DNA of 64,000 bases, from the NCBI RefSeq assembly GCF_902459465.1, contig NC_047080.1, positions 12,002,866-12,066,865 of the forward strand, in the 5' to 3' direction. The notes under the pieces are model-generated. The model searched no databases and was not told where the DNA came from. It saw only the letters and a list, made by a program, of their open reading frames with translations. Numbering within the stretch: position 1 is the first letter of the stretch; the number at the start of each line of letters is the position of its first letter. Source of the stretch: Asterias rubens (lineage: Eukaryota > Echinodermata > Asteroidea > Forcipulatida > Asteriidae). Shown piece after piece: positions 1-11,827 of the stretch. Position numbers and translations under genes: made by a program.

Positions 1-1215
1 TTCAAGTATCACAAGTGGCACTCTAACAACCAGCGAAAAGTCAGACTGCTGAACAATTAGCTACGGTGTCCTGAAAGGAACATGCACCTGATTATTAACT
101 GCACATTGCTTGTGCAGACTTCGTGAAATGTGAACATCCACAAGTGAAATAAATGTAAGCCTGCATGGTGTGGACACAGGACACGGAGCCAAAGGCTCGC
201 ATATTATGCAGTTTATACGGCTTTCGTGCATTGTTTCTTTTATTTTTGGGGTGACGGCGGCGACTATCAGAGCCACAGAGACTAAACACTAGAATGGCAG
301 TTTAAATAAAGCAGATTTATTTCAACTTTAACAAAAATATAAACACTTTTGACTGTCACTGTCACTATCCTCTACTTATTTTCGACTAAACATGTAGCAA
401 TAATTAATAGCCTTTACCTTAGCAAAGAAATCATAAGCTTCTCGTGAGAAAAGTAAATGGCACTTTTAAACTTTTTAACATTCAAGGAACGTCTCAGTGA
501 ATCCCATAGTTAAGCATATTTTTATTGAGATTGCATGCACTGTACAACCTTCCAACTTTTGATATAAGAAAGGGGCACATCTCTCAAAACGTTCTCTCTC
601 TGTTCTGTTTTGTGCCTTGAGCGTGAAAACTATAATGCTTATACAATCAAATTTACATTATTCTAAATTTGTGGCTCTGGTTATTTGGTTTTATAGAAAT
701 ATCGTCAAAATATATAGGGGGCTAATGGCTCAATTTTATCTCGCTATTTATTTGCAAACCGCTATATATTTATGGCAAAAACAATTATGCAAAGGCGTTG
801 GGAAGGGGAAGAAAAGGAAAAAAATACTGCTACAAATACCCGTACAAAGTATTATTACGCAATTCAAAGCACAATTAACCTGATATTTAAATGCACCAAA
901 AAAAAAACCGCACTAAACCTGATTGTATCCTATTCACTCACAATCAAGTTGCTGAAGCAAAACTCAATGTGGATGCTTTACACAAATCCATAGGTTATGT
1001 AGCTCGGATATAAATGCGAAATATACAGTTCCAGGGTTTGGGAGCGGATACAGAAAATATCCCATCATTGCAGGAACAGTTATAGAAAGTTTTTTTTTAA
1101 ATCGAAGATTGTAACACTGTACTGTGAGACAAGTTCGTTGAGATATGGTGGTGCGCAATTCATAGCTTCCCACAAGCAATACACATTTGGTTAAATTAAG
1201 ATTAAAAAAAAAGGT
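1..1215. other. Sequence downstream of OATP, no gene recognised
   Basis: AT-rich. It should include the OATP 3' UTR; TTTATT (a minus-strand AATAAA) at 747-752 is one possible poly(A) signal. The short open frames here show no family features. Confidence 0.4.
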
Positions 1216-4200
1216 TTAAGAGGCAGTTTCTTCCTCCCCTTTGCTGTCCACCTGTTCCTCCAATTCACCAGGCCACTCCCGCCCGGGCCCCTCGTGTTCC
1301 TCTTCTGCTAAAGCAATCCATTTACGCCCAGGCCAAAACATCACAACAAACATAACAAGGGCGCTGAAAGTAGCCACAGCCAACGCAAGACCATTGTATG
1401 ATAGTCTGTAGTAGTCTCTGTCGTATAGCAAACAGGCTCCTACACCGTCGCAAGATTCCTGCCATACCACACAGGCGGAGTCTATCAAAGAGCCGAAAAT
1501 CAACCCTGATGGTACGATTCCTGAAGAAGAAAAAAAAATACAAAGTTTAAAATCGCATTGTCCTGTGTGACAGGCAGGATAAAACGGGCGGCAAGCAGCA
1601 TGTCAACCCTTAAGCGCCATATATTTTATCCCGACAGATTTGTGCTTTCTTCGAATAAATCTTCACAGTCTTATTAAAGGCCTGTTTTATTTTTATGGTG
1701 TAATAAGTTTGGGCGATTCACATTATAATACGCCTTGAAGAGCTGTCCAGGGGCCGATTTCACTAAACTTTAAATCAATCGCAAACAGCCAATATCCATC
1801 GCAAATCAGTCGCAAGTTTGCGACGGATTTAAAAAACTGATTTCTCTAAAGTCGGACGTTTTGAAACCCATCTGGGCCCAATTTCATGGCTCTGCTTACC
1901 GCCGAATTCTGCGCTTACGATCGCGATTCCCCGCTTACGTGCAAGCGCCGAATTTCTGCGCTAGCCTTGTAAGCGTAGAATGCATAGTAACGTGGAGTAC
2001 GCACGCGCAGAAGCCAACATTCACCGCTTACCCGTGAAATACGCTTGCCGTAAGCACAGAATTCCCTGCTTCCGTAAGCGCCGATTCTTTGCTTACGGTA
2101 AGCAGAGCCATGAAATTGGGCCCAGCTGTCCAGAGCCTGTTTCTCGCTGTGCGTCATTGAGGCGAGACAACGTCCATGTAATTTGCAACTTCAAGAACCC
2201 TAAAAATGTGTTTTTCATTTGTTTACTGTGGACGTGAATGTTTGTCAAACCTACCTATTATCTGCGTCAAGTACGCCAAGCACAGCGCCACCAGTCGATT
2301 GGCTGAAGATGTTGATCTAGAATGATTGGGAAAATTTATTTATCAACCATTATTTGATTTATTTGAATCATTCAACAGTTCATTTTCACTTTTTAATTTA
2401 TTCCACCCAATATCATCATTCTGTAAGGGACAACTGAATCCAAACACAGATAGTGTTAAAACATGTTTTATTTATTTTTTTGTGGGGGGGGGGATGCTTG
2501 GATATCATTATTTGATTTTTTAAAAAGTTGGCAGTAAAACAAGGAGGATCAGGGTCCAATTTTATCAAGTTTTTAAGCACACAAATACGTACAAAATAAA
2601 CATGTTGCAGAAACATGCTTCCAGCCAAAAAGTTCCCTTTTTTCTTTTCTTTTTTTTCTGCTAATATCTGCTTCATGAAATTCGGCCCAGATTCCCAGTC
2701 AGTGACTTTGGTTTCACTTACCGAACAATGATTGTCAGTCGTAGGAGATCACTGAATGTAGCCAACACAAACACACAGATCAGCACAATGAGGAATATAA
2801 CCCCACTCCCACAGGGAGAGAAACAAGCGCCCTCTACAACTGAACTAGACATTTGAAGTTCGTCAGAGTCGTTAAAAGAGGCAGTCTCACATGCACAGTC
2901 AGTGAAACTTTTCTGTAAAGAAAGAAGATTCCAACAAATTAAAGATTATTATTATTATTATTTTTTTTGAGGGGGTGGGGGGTAAGGAGATGACTAGAGA
3001 TGAAAAAAACTTTGAGCAGAAAAGAATGTTGGTACTCTTTCTAAACATGCACCAGAAGTTTCATCAATTTGTTCACTGGACACTTGTCTTGTAAATCAAT
3101 CAACAAAAGACTCTAAATTTGACGAAGATTTCTGGACCAATTCTTGTACCTTTTGCTTCCACCTGCCTAAAAATATCAACAACTATTTTGAAAATAACTA
3201 GATCCCTTGCATTGACCGCAATCTTTGATGCAATAAAACATGCACGCGTGTACAAACGGTGCACGACTCTCATCCAATGGTAGCTCTTCGGTGCATGTTT
3301 CATCAGCTATGGCCGCCAATGAAAGTGGTCAGTTTGTTTTAGAAGCTTACGTTAACACTTGATTGAGCGCATCCAGCGTGGCATGCGGAGAAATAAGTTA
3401 CTCCGACTTCGTTGCAAACGGGGGCGTAGACAGACAGAGAACAAGAACAGTTGACATTACATGGTGCTTCCAGGTCGACTGATGAACTCTGCTTGCTGTG
3501 TAAAAAAAAAAAAAAGGGATCAAAGCAATAATGGTCAAGACAAATTAAAAACTCAAATGATGAAGTGCAAAAACTGTGTTTATACAAAGATATGCAAAAT
3601 AAAAACGTGGCTTTGCGAAGAAAACAACGTTCAATTAAATGAAGCAAGTTTAGTTGAGACAGATGTGCTGCGGAGACCGGTTGCACTCTTCTGTTGACGT
3701 AACGTTAACTGTTGGAATGCATTCGACCATTTCCATCCCAACTGCATTTTTGTGTTTGTTTCTTGCCATAATTTTTGAAGAGCTTTTAAATTGTTTCTTA
3801 CCTTAATCCATCGTAGCTGGAGAAGACACCGGCAACGTTGTTATTGTCGCATCCAACAAACATGAGCAAGAAAAGACCAAACACACACCCAGTCAGGACG
3901 CCGCATGTAAGACGGATTATTGCCCTCAGTTTCAAGTTGAGTTTCTTCACTAGGAAACCGGCAAGCAGTTCACCCACAGCGTAGGCAGGAGCCAGTAAAA
4001 TACCTCAAGAAGATGTAAAGGTTGGTACATGTTTTATTATTTTGTATTTCTCGTCGTAAACTCTTTCTTTTTAATTTGAGACTTTTGAACGCTAGGTGGC
4101 AGCAGACTTACCGGGTTAACTTCCAGTTCTGAACGTGTGCACATTATCGAGAACAATGGACGTCTACATGTTGCCACGCGTCCCAAAAGTCTCACAAAAT

Positions 4201-6298
4201 GTGGCAAGATGCCTTGGATATTGACTATACTAATAATATGAGCAAGAACAAGATTATTGTTATATCACGACATGAATTAAATAAGTAAATGCAAGTAGAT
4301 TTAATGCTTACCTGTCAGTAGATCGGCGTCTTGTCTTCCATAACCAAACTCAACCTCGAGGTACTTGGGTATAAAGACACCGTAGCCATAGAGAATGAAG
4401 TAGAAGCTGCTCTGTGATAAACACGTCACTGAGCAGTACGGATTCTTCAGAGTGTTCAACAAGGCCCGGAAAAACTCTGTGAAATTTTAGACAAAGGATA
4501 GTCTTTCTGAAAGCAAATTATTATTTTGAGTTATTACAAAATTGATTGAAAAAACAGTAAACAGTTTGCAACAGATAGTTTTATGTTCTCATAATTATAA
4601 ACGACCTACCTTTTGCGGTCAGGTACCCTTCCTCGCTCGACACTTTGTTATTCACTTCCTTTCCACTCACTACATCATACTCCCCATGACTCGATGATGG
4701 CATCTTCCGTGGAAAGAACAGGAACAACGTCGAGAAGATAATGAAGACTATCCCGACCACTAAGTAACCAAGCCACCACGCCCCAATCCATTCCGAGTCC
4801 TCCGGGCTGAGAGCGAGTACGGAGCCGTGCTCCAAGCCGTAAAAATCCACCCAGACACCGATGACAGCAGCAGTAAGCATGACCCCAGCAACGGGCCCGA
4901 GGCCCAATACAGCATTGACAATGCCTGGGAATGAGTAAACATATCAACAAAACTTTAATTTTCTTTAAGGTGTTGGATAGGTAGCCTACTAATAGCTCAA
5001 ATTTGACCTCGCCCTGGGGTTCGTTCTTTATGTTATTGGGGAGCTGGAATGTGAAGGCGTGGTGTGCATTATAAGCATGGGGATGGCAGCTTTTTGCAAC
5101 ATTCAGTATTTCAGTTTTAAAAACAAATTGCGAAAAATAATTGTCATTTCATCAGACGAGGTCAAGAAGCCATGAAAACTCGTAAGACAATTTTTTTCTG
5201 TTTTCTTTTATTTTTTCTCAAATCTTCGGTCACAGAAGGACTTGACCAGTAGTCCAGGGAAATTAACCTGTCCTTAAAAATATGTGTCTTATATGGGAGT
5301 TGAGTCATTGCATGGTGAGGAATTCAGTATATCAATACATTTTGTTTGCGGTAAAACACCATGTTTGTTTCTACTTGCAGATTTTCTATCTTGCTTATAT
5401 TTTTTATTCTGACTACAGCGGAGTAGATTTTCAAAATGTGCCTTCTTCCAAAAGTCCCTGGTCAGAAATGGACGATGGACTTCAAATTGATGAATCGTGC
5501 TATACGCCTAACACAAAGTATCTGTGGTGGTCAATTCCCTTGCTATTTTTTCTCTCTCTTCAAATATACTTTTTTTCTGGACCAACTATGAGGCTTCTCG
5601 ACAACCAGCTTACCGATGTAAAGCGATGTGGTTCCTGGTGTAGTGCAGTCAGAGATGTAAGCGATCCCTATGGGGTACACGAGCATCACACACATGCCTT
5701 GCAATGCGGACCCTAAAACAAAGATGTAATAAGCCGCGCTAGTAGATGATATCCCGTGAGATACGCCATCACCACAATCCTGAGAATGTCCTGAACAAGT
5801 CAGCACCGCCGAGCTAAGAGTCCCATCTGTTTGGTTTTCCAACCCGGCAAGACTTGGAGGTGTATACGGACCCTGAATAAATTGTGGCAGACTCTGAACT
5901 GCCATCGCCAGACCGCTGATCACCCCACAGATCCCCATCAGTCGAGGGCGGTTGCTGCCAGATCGGCTGCCGACGTACATCGCAAAAAGCAGGCCCACGA
6001 TTCCGCCAGTGCAGTACCCAGTCTGCATGCTGCCGAGCTCCGTCAGGGTGAACTGGAAGCGGGCTTCGATTGAGGTGATCGAGCCGGTGATGATGCCGAC
6101 ATTAAGACCGTCACAGGCAACGAAGAGGCACATGACCAGGAGGAACACACCTGGCCTTGCGAAGCGTTGGAGGCACGATGGCCTCCACCAGAAGTACCCG
6201 CATTTGGTATCTACATCTTTCTCTATGGTATCTACAACCATGGATGGTGAACCAACATCTTTGATACCTCGGTCCTCATCAGAATGTGCAACATCCAT
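1216..6298 (-). CDS. Organic anion transporter (OATP/SLCO family), complete, 8 coding exons
   Basis: A plasma-membrane sodium-independent transporter of organic anions (bile salts, steroid conjugates, prostaglandin-like compounds in the family). Coding exons in transcript order: 6298-5614, 4924-4610, 4476-4312, 4003-3802, 3495-3351, 2912-2722, 2316-2255, 1520-1216; all junctions are GT-AG and the total of 2,070 nt gives 689 aa, usual for the family. The N-terminus is cytosolic; the first membrane segment is near residues 50-72. The superfamily signature is at about 271-283 (DSEWIGAWWLGYL), with Glu where Arg is usual. Exon 5 (residues 456-504) encodes the Cys-rich Kazal-like loop between TM9 and TM10. 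The 62-nt exon 7 was found because exons 6 and 8 are out of phase without it; it restores TM11. The start is the first Met of a long exon. Which SLCO subfamily it belongs to is not decided. A non-coding 5' exon may lie upstream. Confidence 0.93.
1873..2124. repeat. Palindromic GGGCCCAATTTCATGGC element in OATP intron 7
   Basis: Arms 1873-1901 and 2096-2124 are inverted copies (GGGCCCAATTTCATGGCTC). The middle repeats GCGCTTACG/CGTAAGC words. Related diverged copies are at 29730-29989 and 40466-40708. Probably a non-autonomous fold-back transposon. Confidence 0.8.
2255..2316 (-). other. Small 62-nt OATP exon 7 (TM11 segment)
   Basis: Exons 6 (ends phase 2) and 8 (needs phase 1) cannot be joined directly in the transporter frame. 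On the minus strand a TAG acceptor before 2316 and a GTAGGT donor after 2255 bound 62 nt that repair the phase. The join reads through AYLTQIIGIVPSGLIFG, as expected for the OATP TM11 region. A nearer CAG acceptor giving 48 nt leaves the wrong frame. Confidence 0.8.
3351..3495 (-). other. Kazal-like extracellular loop exon of the OATP
   Basis: Exon 5 of the transporter encodes a run of closely spaced cysteines (CNVNCSCSL, PVCN, FSACHAGC) matching the Kazal-type loop 5 that defines animal OATPs. The acceptor after ACACAG was chosen because it keeps the frame from exon 4 (phase 2). Confidence 0.85.
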
Positions 6299-8363
6299 TC
6301 TATCTGCAGCGACCTGATAAATGTATCCAAAGTTATTATTGCGGTAACACCATGTGTGTCTACTTGCAAGGTAGAGTTTGTTCTTTAGAGAACTGTCTTG
6401 CTAACCGCGGAGTAGAGTTTTCTGATTTTTCAGGAGACTCAAATCCCATACATAAATTTAGGTGAATGGCCACGAAAAAGTGCCACACTCAGCGACTGAA
6501 ATGCGAATCGCTATAGGATTAAATCAAGGGTCACACGGGTCAGGGTAAAGCAATACTTTATTCAGGTCATGAGCACTCATGCCTCAGAAATAATAGAATC
6601 ATACCTCGTGAATAAGTCCAAGGTTCTGATTTTAAACCCTAGACAATCATTGTAAGTTCTGCTTTAAAGTTGAGCAATGTATGACGATAACAATTGCGTG
6701 AATAGTGAAGTGGTATACAACAGCTGATACTTTGTTCGCACTGTATCATACATCATACACACGACTGAACTTGGTTAAAGCATTTCTACCTCCATGGTTA
6801 AAGGCACTGGATAGCCTACTATTGGTAATTACTCAAAGTAATTGTTAGCATAAAATCTTACTTCGTAAAGAGCAATGGAGAGCTGTTGATAGTATAAAAC
6901 ATTGTGAGCAACGGCTCACTCTGAAGTAACGTAGTTTTTTAGAAAGGGGTAATTTCTCACTCAAATAATAAAAGACTTTAGCTGAAGCCTCTTATTATGC
7001 AGCAAAGCACACAATGAAACAAGGATGTTTTTTCTTGTATTATTCTCTTGCAACTTCGATGACCAATTGAGCCCAAATTTTCACAGGTTTGTTATTGAAT
7101 CACTTCAAGTGAGAGAACTGGTCTTTGACAATTACCAAACGTGTCCAGTGCCTTAAATCTATAATAATCAACTCAGAATGTTATCCACTGCTGTCCGAGC
7201 ATTAAACAATGCATAGGCACTGATGTTATTAAACAACTCGTTGGAGGCTGAAAGTTGGTTTTGACTACTTGGCATGGTCATTTTAAAGCACTAATAGCAA
7301 TGCATGTTCAGAGAAGAAAACCAAACACTTGAAGATATAGCTAGCTGATATACAAACATTGACTGCTTCGAGTGTAGTGGTTAATATACCCCTGCAGCCA
7401 GGATTCTGTTATTATCTTTAAAACTACAAAGTGGTCGTGGTAGTGGCAGTTTCAACCACAGCATGAGTAAAAACAGTCAATAATGTGTTTTGTTACACCC
7501 CCAATATAATTTACCAATACTTCTAGGTACAAAGAAGCTAATGTTGCTATGGGGATAGTAGACTGGTTGCTATGGTAGAAACGGGTATAGTACATTGTTT
7601 GATGTGTGGGTATAGCGCATAACAATGCTACTAAAAATAAAATGTGTGATGCAGTATAGAAACCAATCAAAAGGCAGGTTCTTATAAGGGAAGTTATAAC
7701 TCCAACTATCAAACATGCGTGGTGATCTATCAAATGATTACATAAAATAATCGTGATGCAATAGAAAACTCTTTCATAAACAAGTATTCTGTTAACAAAT
7801 ATTTTTATTGACATCATTTCAAAACTATCTTGTTTTCATCACAATAACGTCTTAAAAGCTGAACATACATTTATAAATACCAAAACAAAAGTAAAAACTA
7901 TGTTAAGATGGAGAAATCTTTTCCCTTTTTATGTAGGCAGTTGATAGTTGGGCTACAGTCCCCAATCCCCCACTATATTCCACTTTATGTTCATTCAACA
8001 CCAAAAATGTTTGGAATTGGTTAAGATTGGTATGCCTAGCGCAGTGATAAGTGATTGTTAAATAAAATAGCCCTTAAGTCCTCAATCCCCCGCAATGAGA
8101 CATCTTCCAGAAGAGGATTTTGGAGGGGTCAGAGGTCACCAAAAGCTACAACAATATTATTTGTCAGGATATAAATCATGTTTTGTTCTCATTCAGTACA
8201 AATTGGTTTCCATTCCTGATCAAGCCCCCCACATGATCAGTTCAATTGAAGATTTCCATTCTGTTGGGGTCGTTGGGCTCTTGGCATTGTCCACAGTCTC
8301 GCCCAGAAGTTTTGAAACAAACTGTGGGCGATATATACACAGATCAACCCTCGCACTTGGTTG
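6299..8363. other. Intergenic OATP-IMP3
   Basis: Holds a GGTAACACCATG repeat (6340-6440), the MITE at 6802-7152, and AT-rich sequence likely to include the IMP3 3' UTR. A 121-codon minus-strand frame at 7452-7817 has no recognisable domain. Confidence 0.5.
6802..7152 (+). mobile_element. GGCACTGGA fold-back MITE, full copy
   Basis: Ends AGGCACTGG.. / ..CCAGTGCC are inverted repeats, flanked by TTAA on both sides (6798-6801, 7153-7156). The interior has long AT-rich stretches found again, inverted, at 45830-46148 and 54471-54822, and in part at 60131-60352. It is non-coding and lies between the OATP and IMP3 genes. Confidence 0.85.
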
Positions 8364-11300
8364 TTATAATGGTCCAAAATCATCTCTCTGTAGATTCAAA
8401 AAATAAGAAAGGAGATAACTTTTATAATTTCAAACAGCATTTTCATCATCTGATTAGAGACATTATGAGGAGTTGGCCCAGTATAAACAAATAACCAGTT
8501 AATATTTTGCAATAATGCATCAATGTACTTTACATTAGTGCCCTGATCATTGGGCCAATAACATTCCGTTAATCTTCCTCAGCTCCTTGGGGAGCACACA
8601 GCCCCGAGCTACCGTGGCACTCCAGTTGCTTTCTCCTACACAATATTAACATTCTCTAGACATTTCTTACCATCTCGTTGTACGTTGTAACATGTTGGCG
8701 AATCTTGGAAGTGTCTGTCCATGTCACAAAGTCCTCCAAATTCCTGTACGGCAGGTAAAAACAAAAAGCAAAATTAAGTTAGAATACTTTCAGCAAAATT
8801 GTTAAAGATGGTGTCTTTCATAATTCTTTCACAGCTAACAGCTACAGATGACAGTAACAGCATTGATTTACTCACTTGTTAACTAAGAACGCAGGATCTA
8901 ACACAAGCTCTGGTCCAACTCGTATATCTGAATCAGGCAGTTAAAGATTCTTCAACGACACAGATGATTTTCAACTGAAGAGAAGTGAGTGTTACTTTTA
9001 TACAAATAAAGCAAAAACATTTAATTACAAAATTGTGGCCCTTTGGGTTGTTGGAAATTGAAGTCACATGGAAAAAAAGTGTACAGTTTGTGTCTTTCCC
9101 ATTGTGTTTATTTTTACACCGATTATGTCTTTTGTACCAAGGTTTTTTTTGTTTTTTTTTGTGTTTTGCCTTGAAACCTAAAGCAAGGAATAATTCTCAA
9201 GAAAAATATCAGTGTTAAAGGGAGGGTATACCTCTGGTTATTACTAAAAAATTAATGACAATACTCGGTAAGAAGCTCTGCAGCCGTTAATAACAGAATA
9301 TCATAATGAATGTGCATATTGAGAAACAATTCCCTTCCCAGGAAAGTGGTTTAGATAGGATTTCAAACATTTCAATCCGAATTGTACTCCAATTACAAAT
9401 TATTCACGCTTTATATTAATTTACCAAATTTTATACGACCCCTGGGGCGATCTCACAAAGAGTCCTAACTTAGGACTAATCCTAGGAGATATACAAATTG
9501 CATGGATAGTCCTAAGTTAGGACCAGTAACTGGTCCTAACTCGAGATAAGACTAGTCCTAACTCTTTGTCAAATCCACCCTGACCTGTATGCTTCGTTTT
9601 TGGAAGGGCAAGGGCACCAAGACATTTTCTCCTTGGTAAAGGGCACCAAGACATTTTCTCATTGGTAAAGGGCCCCTATTGTAAATTTCTATGTAGGCAT
9701 TTCAAGGGCACCAAGGCAATGACTAGAGGGCATTGAGGTAATTGCCTGCATTGCCTCTGTGAAGTATCAAAGTGCATATGTCACAAGTAAGTTTTATAAA
9801 TACAATTTACTTAAAGGATACGTCCTTGCTCAATGAATCTAACAGCATTGGCCACGGACTCCGCCATATTGAGTCTCACCATGACAACAGGGAGTCTTCT
9901 TCTACAAAACGCTGATGCATTTACTTTGGAACAAAGCTCCAGACTTCGCTTTGTAGGGATCAGACCCATCATGTATCTGCAAGCAAAACAAGATCAATAA
10001 TGAAAGATTGTATAAGATGCTATAGTGCTAAAATTAATGTTTAAGCACATGAAAGGAAAATGTCACTTTAAACCATCATCTATAATGAAAGATACAGTAA
10101 ACTAAAGATCAACACTCACTATTAGCCCTCACTTTTAAAGTCACCTGGAAATATATATTTTTTTTCTTTCAAACATAAGAGTATATGCTTACGAAAAAAA
10201 CAAACGATTTTTTCAGTAATGGTTTGGCACGATTTATATGTTTAAAAAATACATAAAGTTGTTTGGGGGGCTGACTCCGCCTACCCCTTTTGTGACGTCA
10301 ATCGAGGCAGACTTTGCCTGCAATGCGTATAGTAAACACACGTGCAAAGTACATGTACGTCCAAGTCGTAAGTTGGTACATTTCAAAAATTGTTTTTCTG
10401 CATTCAGCAGCAATACACCTGGTCGGCATTGCCGGAAAAAACAAAAAAATATTTTTTTGAAACGTACAAACTCACGACTTGGTCCGTCCATGTACTTTGC
10501 AATTGTGTTTACTCTATGCATTACAGGCACAGTCTGCCTCGATTGACGTCACGAGCAGCGCCCTCTCGGGTCGGGGTCTACTCTTAAATTTGTAAATAAC
10601 ATAAAACCTGATTTTTTAAAACCTTAGTTAACTGTTTATTCACATTCCACTCATCAAAACACATATTATAAGTGACACAAGCTTTATTTTGAAAAAAAAA
10701 ACTACTTCCAGTTGACTTTAAAGCTTATTCAGGCTTAAGTAAGCACAAGACTTTTTGTATAAATAAAATATAAAAAATCAGTCTTTCCTAAATCGTTCAA
10801 TACCTCATTGGTGCGTAAGGATGACTTGGAAAAGAAAAGAGGAAAAAACACTCCAAAATGAGAAACTATGTTTTATGACAAAATATTTTTCATTCTTGAA
10901 CTTGTTTACTTTGAGTGTTGACTCTGTTTTGCAAAAGTTTTCTGAAATACGTAAAATAAAAAAACAAACTGTATGATTTAGCATTAATTAATATTCTGAA
11001 CCTTACTTACAGTTTTTCGATGAGCTGTGATGTGCATTGTGTTCGGAAAGGGTCCTTAGGGTCCAACTGCTTTATCTTATTCGCCAATGTACGTACATGA
11101 CGACTGAGTTTATTATACCTAGGTATAGATAAAAAGAAAAAAATTCAGTGGTTTTGGAGTTAATTAACGGGGGATAAATTGGTGGCGACGTGCAGAAAAG
11201 TATCCCCCCTGTTTAAATAATGTTCCTACTCCGCTCATATAATGTTATTGTTACTTTTTAACTTTGCTTTGTCTTTTTTTGTGTTAGTTAATATTCCTCC

Positions 11301-11827
11301 AGAGTCCATGCCACGGTTCATTCAATTAAAAAAGGGGAAACACTGACTGACACAAGTGACAGTGCTGGTGAGGTGGGAGACCTCAGTCACTAGAGTCATC
11401 GTTTGCCAACGCCAACGGGTTACCCTCAAAAATAAAAAATATAAAAATAAAAAGGTACAGATACAGCTATATAGATGAAAAAAATAATTAAACAAACACC
11501 TTAACTTGTAAAATTGAAACTGAAGTTCTTCAATGTGGTCCTACTTCTTTCGTCGTCAAAAAATCAACTTTACTGGGCCCGTACTAGCCTCATTTGTGTG
11601 GCCAAGGCTAAGGATTCAGCTTGCCTTGGCCACACACACAAGTGGGGCTAGGCCCGTACTAAAAAAACATTCGACATCATAATTTTTGCTTACTTTGTGT
11701 AGTCTTCTCTTTTTTGAATGTGGTATTTTCTCAGCACTTTCACCTCGTGCAAGTTGTTGTCGACTTCCCATGATATAAAGTCGACTTTCTTCAACAATTT
11801 TTGTTCGTGAAACTTGAGTTTTCTCAT
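8364..11827 (-). CDS. IMP3: IMP3, U3 small nucleolar ribonucleoprotein (SSU processome), complete, 6 exons
   Basis: Nucleolar protein of the U3 snoRNP, needed for early 18S pre-rRNA cleavage; it has an S4-like RNA-binding fold. Exons in transcript order: 11827-11694, 11118-11011, 9976-9822, 8927-8876, 8743-8671, 8387-8364; total 546 nt, 181 aa, against about 184 in human. Conserved stretches seen: [12 protein letters not shown] at the start, YNKLSRHVR, the S4 core [11 protein letters not shown] and FCRRRLP, FIEQGHIRVGPE across a split codon, NLEDFVTW, and the end YNEMRDDF. The last exon codes only seven residues plus stop and was placed by frame and the RDDF match. The start ATG gives the expected family N-terminus. 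A 579-bp MITE sits in intron 2. The human gene, as I recall it, has no introns, so the exon structure is a contrast. Confidence 0.93.
8520..8640 (-). mobile_element. SINE family 1 fragment next to IMP3 exon 5
   Basis: GCCCTGATCATTGGGCCAATAACATTCC and CTCAGCTCCTTGGGGAGCACACAGCC match the body of the other copies in part; both ends are missing. It lies in IMP3 intron 5. Confidence 0.55.
9442..9580. repeat. Fold-back CACAAAGAGTTAGGACTAG family, copy 1
   Basis: Self-complementary element built of CTAAGTTAGGA / TCCTAACT words, with TTTCACAAAGAGT-like ends. It sits in IMP3 intron 3. At least five more copies occur in protease introns (33374, 34282, 38262, 41130, 56273). Confidence 0.8.
10139..10717 (+). 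mobile_element. TTAA-flanked MITE, copy A, in IMP3 intron 2
   Basis: 579 bp bounded by TTAA target duplications (10135-10138, 10718-10721), with terminal inverted repeats AGTCACCTGG / CCAGTTGACT. The interior (about 10293-10555) is itself a long imperfect palindrome: TGACGTCAATCGAGGCAGAC on the left returns inverted as GTCTGCCTCGATTGACGTCA on the right. TTAA targets suggest piggyBac-type mobilisation. No transposase is present. Confidence 0.9.

Noticed and set aside
1322..1543. 73-codon minus-strand frame over OATP exon 8
   Set aside because: Out of frame with the transporter; the other frame gives the conserved FGSLIDSACVVW end and a normal C-terminus.
2255..2302. 48-nt version of OATP exon 7 using the nearer CAG acceptor
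   Set aside because: Leaves exon 8 in the wrong frame; the 62-nt version restores the TM11 sequence and phase.
5952..6317. 121-codon plus-strand frame, and the frame at 5831-6073
   Set aside because: Antisense shadows of OATP exon 1, which is GC-richer and has a clear family match.
7452..7817. 121-codon hydrophobic minus-strand frame between OATP and IMP3
   Set aside because: AT-rich, no homology features, no promoter or splice context; hydrophobicity follows from base composition.
10238..10546. 102-codon open frame in MITE copy A (and its twin at 12738-13064)
   Set aside because: It reads through a palindromic non-coding transposon; the similarity of the two frames is due to the repeat, and no protein family is visible.
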